A stretch of 6,508 nucleotides of DNA from an uncultured Clostridia bacterium (GTDB lineage: Bacteria > Bacillota > Clostridia > UBA1381): positions 1-6,508 of the forward strand of contig CAKSGP010000085.1 in NCBI GenBank assembly GCA_934454745.1, given 5' to 3'. Position 1 is the stretch's first letter, and each line of letters starts with the position of its first letter. Position numbers and translations under genes: made by a program. The notes under the pieces are model-generated. The model did not search any database. It was given only the letters and a program-made list of their open reading frames with translations, and was not told the DNA's origin. Shown in pieces: positions 1-4,079 of the stretch.

Positions 1-153
1 GTTTTCGATAGGTCTTACAATAAGCGGTGATAATATTCCATTTTCTTTTATGCTTTGGGTTAACATTTCCATTTCTTCATTCTCCTCAACTTTGTATGGG
101 TGGTTTTCAAAAGTCTTTAATTTATCAACTTGTATCATTTCAGGATTTTTCAT
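1..153 (-). CDS. ParB-like protein, N-terminal fragment (cut by window edge)
   Basis: Fifty-one codons are visible, starting at ATG (151-153) and running off the left edge in frame. The visible protein begins MKNPEMIQVDKLKTFENHPY and contains EMLTQSIKENGILSPLIVRP. This is the start of the ParB/RepB/Spo0J N-terminal nucleotide-binding fold, including its first conserved GxxxPxxVRP-type box. Proteins with this domain segregate plasmids or, in integrated elements, act as DNA-binding accessory factors of uncertain role. The start is secure: AAGGAGGT (163-170) lies upstream, inside the end of the relaxase gene, and the ATG overlaps the relaxase TAA by one base (TAATG), so translation is probably coupled. 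The DNA-binding helix-turn-helix and C-terminal domains lie outside the window, and no ParA is seen. It could be a partition protein or one of the ParB-like proteins common in mobile elements. Confidence 0.82.
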   Translation of the reverse strand, partial: MKNPEMIQVDKLKTFENHPYKVEENEEMEMLTQSIKENGILSPLIVRPIEN

Positions 154-1094
154 TATCTTTCGACCTCCTTACTTCGTTTCTTAGCTTCGATTTCCTGACG
201 GATTTCTTCAGGAACCTTTGAATATAGCTTTTGCAAGGATTCAACTTGTTTACGCAACACATTCAATTCCATCAAACGACTGTCTGCTTTGTCACGAGTC
301 TCAACAAAAGCGTCGGTTAATGCCTTTTTATCCTTTTGCTCTGTTTCTAAGGCGTTGTAGAGCATATTTACCTTTGTTCTGAAGGTTTCCACTCTCGGCA
401 CCCAATCCTCAATCAGCTTGATTGCCTTTTCAGAGTTCCTTGAAGCGTTGGTAAAATTAGTTTCTTTCAATACCTTTTCAATATCCTCCTGCATTTTCTC
501 AAGCTTTGCAGCAGACTTGAATATGTAGGTTGGAATATGCTTTCTGTTGGTAAGAGTTGCTGATGTGCCTCGTTCTATGTCGGGATAGAATTTCGCCATA
601 AATTCGTGAAACTCATCCTGCCACTTGGAAAGCTTTGCACGGTTGCCGAGGATTTCTTTTGCAGTAAGTCTGTTGTCCTCTGTTAAAGGGACAAAGCAAA
701 GATGCAGATGCGGTGTCTTTTCATCAAGATGAACCACCGCCGAAAAAATCATATCCGGTCTAATTCTGTTTCTCATAAAATCAACAGCTCTTCGAAAGTA
801 TTCAACCATTTTCTCGTGTGTCATATCTTTGAAGAATTCAGGACTTGCAGTGATTAAAGTGTCTACAAACCTTGTGCTGTCTTTGCGGACCCTGCATCCC
901 GATTCTTTAATTCTTTTATCAACCTCAGCTTTATATCTCATCTGAGGTTCGATAAGGTGAATGTTGTTATGACTTTTTGAAGTGTCAATGTCGGGATTGC
1001 TTTTGTATTCTTCTTTGGTACGCTCGTGATGTGCCTCTATCTTTGTTGCCGGGTTACCTTTTTGTTTTGAAAATCTTAAAATTACAGATGCCAT
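153..1094 (-). CDS. MobV-family relaxase (Mob/Pre plasmid mobilisation protein)
   Basis: This 313-aa protein is a Mob_Pre (MobV) relaxase, which nicks oriT, stays attached to the 5' end and pilots single-stranded DNA into the recipient. Residues 22-25 are HHER; His22 is at the position I recall for the catalytic histidine of pMV158 MobM. The motif HLDEKTPHLH (122-131) gives the usual metal ligands H122, E125, H129 and H131. SHNNIHL (41-47) is another family signature. Residues 195-305 are charged and helical, probably coiled coil used for dimerisation. The start ATG (1092-1094) has GGAGG just upstream and lies inside the end of the dnaC-like gene (13-nt overlap); the stop overlaps the parB start. 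At 313 aa it is shorter than many MobV proteins, but the catalytic domain is complete. Its probable target is the oriT at 3806-3847, on the same strand but far upstream. Confidence 0.95.
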   Translation of the reverse strand: MASVILRFSKQKGNPATKIEAHHERTKEEYKSNPDIDTSKSHNNIHLIEPQMRYKAEVDKRIKESGCRVRKDSTRFVDTLITASPEFFKDMTHEKMVEYFRRAVDFMRNRIRPDMIFSAVVHLDEKTPHLHLCFVPLTEDNRLTAKEILGNRAKLSKWQDEFHEFMAKFYPDIERGTSATLTNRKHIPTYIFKSAAKLEKMQEDIEKVLKETNFTNASRNSEKAIKLIEDWVPRVETFRTKVNMLYNALETEQKDKKALTDAFVETRDKADSRLMELNVLRKQVESLQKLYSKVPEEIRQEIEAKKRSKEVER

Positions 1095-1735
1095 TGTTTT
1101 CTATCCTCCAGTCCGAATAGTTTTTTTGCCGCTTCCATTTTGGCTGCGGCTTCTTCTTTTCTGAAATTAACTCCGTTAAACATAACCGGAACGCACATAC
1201 CGAGAACTCTGTCATATATCCTTTTGTGCGGAATATCGGTAGGGGCTTTAAGTTCGTCTAAGGTTAAATTTGTTGTTATGATAAGCGGCTTTCCGCTTTT
1301 ATAGCGGGTGTCTATGACGTTATATACCTGCTCTAAGGCATATTCCGTACCACGTTCAATGCCCAAATCGTCAATAATGAGAAGACTATGGTCATTGAGT
1401 CGGTTAAGATATTTGTTCTTATCACTCTCTGTAAACAAATCATTGAGAATGGTTGAAAAGTTTGTCATCTTAACGGATACGTGTTGTTCTACCAATGCAT
1501 TGGCAATACAAGCGGCGAAGAAGGTTTTACCTGTTCCGACATCGCCCCAAAGGACTAAGCCTGCGTTTTTGGAAGCGAATTCCGACCATTTGCTGACATA
1601 ATCCTTTGCGACCTTCATCACCGGATTTTTGCCGTTGTCCTTATCAAAAGTCCAACTGTATAGGGCGTGATCCTCAAAACAGAGAGACTTTAAAATATTA
1701 AGTCTTTGCATACGTTCAAATTCTTTTGTTGTCAT
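1082..1735 (-). CDS. DnaC/IstB-like helicase-loader ATPase (short form)
   Basis: This 217-aa AAA+ ATPase is of the DnaC/DnaI/IstB type, which loads the replicative helicase onto DNA melted by an initiator. Visible motifs are Walker A GDVGTGKT (64-71), Walker B LLIIDDLG (118-125), sensor 1 ITTNL (153-157) and the arginine-rich KRIYDRV segment (171-177) expected for the arginine finger and sensor II. The start is fixed by AAGGAGGG upstream and by a 4-nt ATGA overlap with the end of rep. Family members are often 250-290 aa with an N-terminal helicase-binding part. Here only about 60 residues precede Walker A and no N-terminal zinc-finger cysteines are seen. Sitting directly after the initiator, it probably serves element replication. 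An IstB role is less likely because no IstA transposase is present. Confidence 0.92.
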   Translation of the reverse strand: MTTKEFERMQRLNILKSLCFEDHALYSWTFDKDNGKNPVMKVAKDYVSKWSEFASKNAGLVLWGDVGTGKTFFAACIANALVEQHVSVKMTNFSTILNDLFTESDKNKYLNRLNDHSLLIIDDLGIERGTEYALEQVYNVIDTRYKSGKPLIITTNLTLDELKAPTDIPHKRIYDRVLGMCVPVMFNGVNFRKEEAAAKMEAAKKLFGLEDRKQWHL

Positions 1736-2448
1736 AAGCTTTCGCCCTCCTTACAAGAATAGTTTGTGGATTTAATATCCTGCTTTAACCAACTAAGGAT
1801 TATCGCATAGTGGTTGCTGTAGGACTTGCCCTTAGTTTCCATATACTCGGATAATCTTTCGATGTATTTATCTGCATATATGGGATATTCATTTTTAAGC
1901 GATTCATATTCCGAGGGAGTGAGCGATACATTTTTGTATCGCCCGTATATCTCTCTATCTGAATCTATCTCTGTCTTTATATCTGTCTTTTTTTCTATCT
2001 CTATCTCTGGTGGACTTTTTTCGGACAAAACTTGGACATTTGGCGGACATTTGTCCACCGCTTCTCCTTTAAGAGCCTTTACATTTGCTCGAGCAATTCT
2101 TTTTCGGTCAGCTTCGGTTGAGGTTTTACCAACCATACCTTCAAGCTCCAACATATAATAGGAGTTATCGGGAAGTTGCTCGACCAATCCTAACTGCATA
2201 AATATCTGTAATGCCTTTTCAACTGTGCCTACATCATATCGTGTTATTGCTGCAAGCATTGCCGGAGTCATTACAATTTCTTCGTTAAGCATCAGATGAC
2301 CATTGTTTTCCAAAGATGCGGTAAGAAGCTTGAGTAATATAAGACAGTAGACGGCACCGTTTGGCATACTCTCCAAAAGAATAATATCTTTTCTGTTGAA
2401 GAAGTCTGCACGGAGCCTCATATAGTAATATTTTTGGTTTGTAGCCAT
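1732..2448 (-). CDS. Replication initiator / phage replisome-organiser-type protein
   Basis: This 238-aa protein opens with KYYYMRLRADFFNRKDIILL (6-25) and continues through a winged-helix-like region to about residue 105. This resembles the N-terminal domain of phage replisome organisers (Phage_rep_org_N), which bind origin DNA. A low-complexity linker (about 130-167, rich in Glu, Ile, Asp and Lys) leads to a C-terminal segment starting YGRYKNVSLTPSEYESLKNE (168-187) and ending in HYAIILSWLKQD (213-224). Such tails are common in these initiators and probably contact the helicase loader. ATG (2446-2448) has AAGGAGG ten bases upstream. The gene heads the rep-dnaC-mobV-parB operon and is transcribed from the promoter at 2509-2537. 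Unusually, the linker-coding DNA holds 11-bp iterons, suggesting the origin lies inside the gene. The initiator role is inferred from domain and context. Confidence 0.85.
   Translation of the reverse strand: MATNQKYYYMRLRADFFNRKDIILLESMPNGAVYCLILLKLLTASLENNGHLMLNEEIVMTPAMLAAITRYDVGTVEKALQIFMQLGLVEQLPDNSYYMLELEGMVGKTSTEADRKRIARANVKALKGEAVDKCPPNVQVLSEKSPPEIEIEKKTDIKTEIDSDREIYGRYKNVSLTPSEYESLKNEYPIYADKYIERLSEYMETKGKSYSNHYAIILSWLKQDIKSTNYSCKEGESL
1923..1942. other. Intragenic hairpin in rep
   Basis: GCGATACA (1923-1930) and TGTATCGC (1935-1942) form a perfect 8-bp stem with a four-base loop. It falls in rep where the codons switch from the linker to the conserved GRYKNVSLT segment, beside the pyrimidine-rich tract. 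It may be part of an origin structure or a chance consequence of codon choice. Confidence 0.45.
1946..2008. repeat. Pyrimidine-rich low-complexity tract inside rep
   Basis: The + strand is made of degenerate TCTATCTC / TCTGTCTT units, with only three G residues in 63 bases, and the opposite strand is correspondingly purine-rich. It encodes the rep linker of alternating Glu, Ile, Lys and Asp (about residues 148-167). It directly abuts the 11-bp iterons. It could be an easily unwound element of an origin, a slippage-prone microsatellite, or simply the coding form of a charged linker. Confidence 0.6.
2009..2059. repeat. Four 11-bp iterons plus an inverted copy: candidate origin inside rep
   Basis: GGAC recurs at 2012, 2023, 2034 and 2045, exactly 11 bp apart. 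The + strand units are GGTGGACTTTT (2009-2019), TTCGGACAAAA (2020-2030), CTTGGACATTT (2031-2041) and GGCGGACATTT (2042-2052). An inverted GTCCACC (2053-2059) closes the array and is the exact reverse complement of GGTGGAC at 2009-2015. The last unit plus the inverted copy form an 18-bp palindrome with one mismatched pair. Since 11 is not divisible by three, the repeats are read in shifting frames (residues 133-147) and the protein is not repetitive, which points to conservation at DNA level. Initiators such as lambda O and SPP1 G38P have binding sites within their own genes, so an initiator-embedded origin is the favoured reading. Confidence 0.72.
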
Positions 2449-2463
2449 GCTTTTTTAGCCTCC

Positions 2464-2520
2464 TTGTGATGTAATTTTCGTTTTGTAAATCTGCAGGTTT
2501 ACAATTCGATTAAATCACAA
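2464..2520. promoter_or_regulatory. Large dyad with 22-bp palindrome core: probable rep operator
   Basis: The core, 2483-2504, has TTGTAAA (2483-2489) and TTTACAA (2498-2504) arms around a CTGCAG centre (2491-2496). Ten of its eleven base pairs are symmetric; only 2490/2497 break symmetry. Outer arms TTGTGAT (2464-2470) and ATCACAA (2514-2520) extend the dyad, with related TAAT and CG blocks between them and a three-base asymmetry. The core overlaps the predicted start of the rep transcript and lies just downstream of its -10 box, the classic position for repression. A further TTGTAAA half-site (2531-2537) covers the -35 of the leftward promoter. The binding protein is unknown; Rep, the zinc-ribbon protein or ParB are candidates. 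Confidence 0.68.
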
Positions 2521-2537
2521 AGAACTTGACTTGTAAA
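2509..2537 (-). promoter_or_regulatory. Promoter of the rep-dnaC-mobV-parB operon
   Basis: Read on the minus strand, the -35 is TTTACA (2537-2532) and the -10 is TTTAAT (2514-2509), each matching the sigma-A consensus at 5 of 6 positions, with a 17-bp spacer. Transcription would start near 2502, giving a leader of about 54 nt before the rep ATG. Its -35 directly abuts the -35 of the divergent promoter. Confidence 0.72.
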
Positions 2538-2554
2538 GGGGTTTGGTGTATACT
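2526..2554 (+). promoter_or_regulatory. Rightward promoter for the zinc-ribbon gene
   Basis: The -35 TTGACT (2526-2531) and -10 TATACT (2549-2554) each match the sigma-A consensus at 5 of 6 positions, with an ideal 17-bp spacer. The start is expected near 2561, about 49 nt before the chosen start codon. Because its -35 touches the leftward -35, simultaneous polymerase binding may be hindered and one regulator could control both directions. Confidence 0.8.
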
Positions 2555-2594
2555 TTAGGTAACGATAATAATACAAAAATACAATTCCCATAAA

Positions 2595-2603
2595 AAGAAG
2601 GTG
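2595..2603 (+). promoter_or_regulatory. Ribosome binding site that selects a TTG start
   Basis: AAGAAGGTG matches the anti-Shine-Dalgarno complement AAGGAGGTG at 8 of 9 positions and sits six bases before TTG (2610-2612). The in-frame GTG at 2601-2603 forms part of this site and is therefore an unlikely start. Confidence 0.75.
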
Positions 2604-2609
2604 TTACAC

Positions 2610-3644
2610 TTGAAAAAGAAAACAGAACTTCCGAATATCCCAATGCTCGAAAAGCCCGTAATAGCTATAAATATCAACTTTAAGAAGAAAAAAGAGCATC
2701 TTGTAATAGGAGATTTTGATAATGTAAATAGGTTTGTAAGAGGTCAAAAAAATGTTGAAATAATTTTTGAGAAAATTTGCCCTCTTGGTTCATTTTTGCT
2801 TGACATTATTACCGAGCCTGAGTATTTTGCTGATATAAAAGCTAACTTTTGCGAAACATCTAAAGAAAAATATGCAGAAAATTTGCAAGTTGTTGAAGGA
2901 TTATATGAGGCAGAAAATCCTATTTTGAAATTCATTGCTTTGTCATTATGGAATGAGTATGGCAGAATCCTAAAAGCAGACAAAGAAAAAGACGAGGAAT
3001 ACCCCGTCTTGGAAAGAATGGAAGATTTGACACTTCCTTTTAGATATGGCTTGATAAATAACATATTGTTTTGGCAGAAGCATAAGCCTTTTAATCCTCT
3101 TATGGATATACCTTTTGAATATTACAGATACCCTGCATTGACTTTGGTTGTCCCGCAGGCAAAAGAAACAACAGAATATATTGCTTCCGATTTTACGTTG
3201 CTTTCGCTGATTGTTTATTACCTGAGAACAATATATGAGCACAATAAATTTTTTAGCAACTGTAAGGTGTGTGGTAAGTTGTTTCTTGCCCCGGATAACA
3301 ACAAGACCTTTATATGCTCCGACAAGTGCAAGGCAAAGCAGCAGAAGATTAACAAGCAGAAATACGACGAAGCTCATAAAGACATAGATTATGAAAAAGC
3401 CTATAAGAACGAAACGCAGTATTGGCGTAACAGAATAAATAAAGCAAAGCGACATAATTTACCCGAAGGAGAGATTAAAAAAGTTAACGAGCTTTTTGCT
3501 AATTTCAGGAAGATTTCTATTGAAATGAAAAACGATATAGAATCAGGAGAGTTTACTTACGTTGCTTTGGATAATTGGTTCCTCGACCAACGTGAAGTTA
3601 TAAACGATTTTATGCGAGAGCATAACCTTGACAAGAGGTGCTAA
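2610..3644 (+). CDS. Zinc-ribbon protein of unknown function (DUF6076/CGNR-like C-terminus)
   Basis: From the TTG at 2610 the protein has 344 aa. I do not recognise a defined function. The N-terminal two thirds (1-210) is a mixed, probably helical domain without a visible catalytic motif. It is followed by a four-cysteine zinc ribbon C218-x2-C221-x14-C236-x3-C240 and a strongly basic segment KAKQQKINKQKYDE (241-254), then a charged helical tail to 344. The spacing and basic tail resemble the CGNR-type zinc finger of some transcription regulators and DUF6076-type proteins of clostridial elements; I make that link from memory. No signal peptide or membrane segment is evident, so it is probably cytoplasmic and may bind DNA or RNA. 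It is divergent from the rep operon across a shared control region, and its transcript would pass through oriT to the terminator at 3870-3917. A regulator of the module is plausible but unproven. Confidence 0.8.
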   Translation: MKKKTELPNIPMLEKPVIAININFKKKKEHLVIGDFDNVNRFVRGQKNVEIIFEKICPLGSFLLDIITEPEYFADIKANFCETSKEKYAENLQVVEGLYEAENPILKFIALSLWNEYGRILKADKEKDEEYPVLERMEDLTLPFRYGLINNILFWQKHKPFNPLMDIPFEYYRYPALTLVVPQAKETTEYIASDFTLLSLIVYYLRTIYEHNKFFSNCKVCGKLFLAPDNNKTFICSDKCKAKQQKINKQKYDEAHKDIDYEKAYKNETQYWRNRINKAKRHNLPEGEIKKVNELFANFRKISIEMKNDIESGEFTYVALDNWFLDQREVINDFMREHNLDKRC

Positions 3645-3698
3645 TCTTCGCAGTCGCATACACCATTTACCGACTCCACAAATTACTGCAGGTCTGAC

Positions 3699-3722
3699 CG
3701 TCTGCCAACCCTACGGCAGACG
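3699..3722. other. Hairpin downstream of the zinc-ribbon gene
   Basis: CGTCTGCC (3699-3706) and GGCAGACG (3715-3722) form a perfect G+C-rich 8-bp stem with an 8-nt loop. No T run follows, so it is not a typical terminator. Its position about 100 bp from oriT suggests an origin-associated or mRNA-stabilising structure. Confidence 0.55.
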
Positions 3723-3756
3723 ACCACCCCTTTGTAATTTTGCCGCCTGAGAAATA

Positions 3757-3781
3757 TATTGCTCAAAAACGGCGAGCAATA
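3757..3781. other. Hairpin beside oriT
   Basis: TATTGCTC (3757-3764) and GAGCAATA (3774-3781) form an 8-bp stem with a 9-nt loop. A looser pair, TTTGCCG (3739-3745) with CGGCAAA (3802-3808), encloses it and abuts the oriT. An accessory part of the transfer origin or a priming signal is possible. Confidence 0.45.
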
Positions 3782-3805
3782 CATTTTCACACCCGCCCCG
3801 TCGGC

Positions 3806-3847
3806 AAAGGTGTAACACACTACACTTTGCAAGCAAAGAAGTGTGCC
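3806..3847 (-). other. oriT: MobV/pMV158-type origin of transfer (oriT)
   Basis: On the minus strand the region reads GCACACTT (3846-3839), a short inner hairpin, then AAAGTGTAGTGTGTTACAC. It contains TAGTGTGTTA (3822-3813), identical to the nick-site core I recall for pMV158, TAGTGTG/TTA. The predicted nick is between 3816 and 3815 on the minus strand. The inverted repeat has the same shape as in pMV158: outer arms CACACT (3816-3821) and AGTGTG (3840-3845), a small asymmetric bulge, and an inner stem CTTTGC (3825-3830) / GCAAAG (3833-3838). The orientation matches the mobV gene, so the zinc-ribbon gene region, rep, dnaC and mobV would enter a recipient first. Usually oriT lies just before mob; here about 2.7 kb separates them. 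Confidence 0.82.
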
Positions 3848-3869
3848 AAACGTTCCCTTTGGATTCCCT

Positions 3870-3917
3870 AAAAAGAGTATATAACTGCAATTACAGCGCA
3901 GTTATATACTCTTTTTT
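3870..3917 (+). terminator. Strong, probably bidirectional rho-independent terminator
   Basis: A perfect 19-bp stem pairs 3870-3888 with 3898-3916 around a 9-nt loop. The left arm starts with five A and the right arm ends in a run of six T (3912-3917), so it can terminate in both directions. It would end the zinc-ribbon transcript after it has crossed oriT. Confidence 0.85.
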
Positions 3918-3918
3918 C

Positions 3919-3954
3919 TAATCATCACATAGGCATCGAACCTTGTGATGATTA
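3919..3954. repeat. Inverted repeat after the terminator
   Basis: TAATCATCACA (3919-3929) pairs with TGTGATGATTA (3944-3954), an 11-bp perfect stem. After one bulged base, AGG (3931-3933) and CCT (3941-3943) add three pairs around a 7-nt loop. No T tract follows. TTGTGATG (3943-3950) also occurs at 2464-2471 next to the rep operator. Confidence 0.6.
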
Positions 3955-3989
3955 CATAGTAAATATTGTTAACCTGCAAATTTACTATG
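3955..3989. repeat. Hairpin carrying a second copy of the rep operator core
   Basis: CATAGTAAAT (3955-3964) and ATTTACTATG (3980-3989) form a 10-bp stem. The loop and inner arm (3966-3985) match the rep operator core: the reverse complement of this 20-mer agrees with 2485-2504 at 18 of 20 positions. It is likely a second binding site for the same protein or an ancestral duplication. Confidence 0.6.
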
Positions 3990-3990
3990 C

Positions 3991-4024
3991 TTCATTATCC
4001 TCATACCATGTTGCGGATAATGAA
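3991..4024. repeat. Inverted repeat, 10-bp stem
   Basis: TTCATTATCC (3991-4000) and GGATAATGAA (4015-4024) pair perfectly around a 14-nt loop. Its last two bases are shared with the adjoining terminator stem. Role unknown; it is part of the hairpin cluster at the presumed module border. Confidence 0.5.
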
Positions 4025-4064
4025 AAACGACTTGCTGATAAATCGTTATCAACAAGTCGTTTTT
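4023..4064 (-). terminator. Terminator of the Na+/phosphate transporter gene
   Basis: AAAAACGACTTG (4023-4034) pairs with CAAGTCGTTTTT (4053-4064), 12 bp. After one mismatch, TGATAA (4036-4041) pairs with TTATCA (4046-4051) around a 4-nt loop. Read on the minus strand it ends in five U and begins 16 bases after the transporter stop codon. The symmetry lets it also block rightward transcription. Confidence 0.83.
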
Positions 4065-4079
4065 GATAATTTATATTAT

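Larger units (their letters stand above)
3645..4079. other. Non-coding region with oriT and hairpin cluster
   Basis: No convincing gene is present in these 435 bases. The left part (3645-3850) is locally richer in G+C, with two hairpins and a MobV-type oriT. The right part (3870-4064) is a nearly continuous run of five inverted repeats, the first and last being terminators. It separates the plasmid-like module from the phosphate genes and is the likeliest place for an element border. Confidence 0.7.

Noticed and set aside
1308..1601. Open frame on the + strand inside the dnaC-like gene
   Set aside because: It is antisense to the Walker A/B-coding region and has no independent evidence.
2601..2609. 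GTG at 2601 as start of the zinc-ribbon gene, adding three residues
   Set aside because: The GTG is part of the ribosome binding site AAGAAGGTG, which is correctly spaced for the TTG at 2610; no properly spaced site precedes the GTG.
2744..3455. Two minus-strand open frames opposite the zinc-ribbon gene (2744-3064 and 2970-3455)
   Set aside because: They lie antisense to a well-supported gene with good promoter and ribosome binding site, overlap each other and show no domain; their composition is that of a shadow frame.
3919..3989. Possible tRNA or CRISPR-like repeat in the hairpin cluster
   Set aside because: The stems do not form a cloverleaf and lack a T-loop sequence; the repeats differ from each other and there is no regular spacer.
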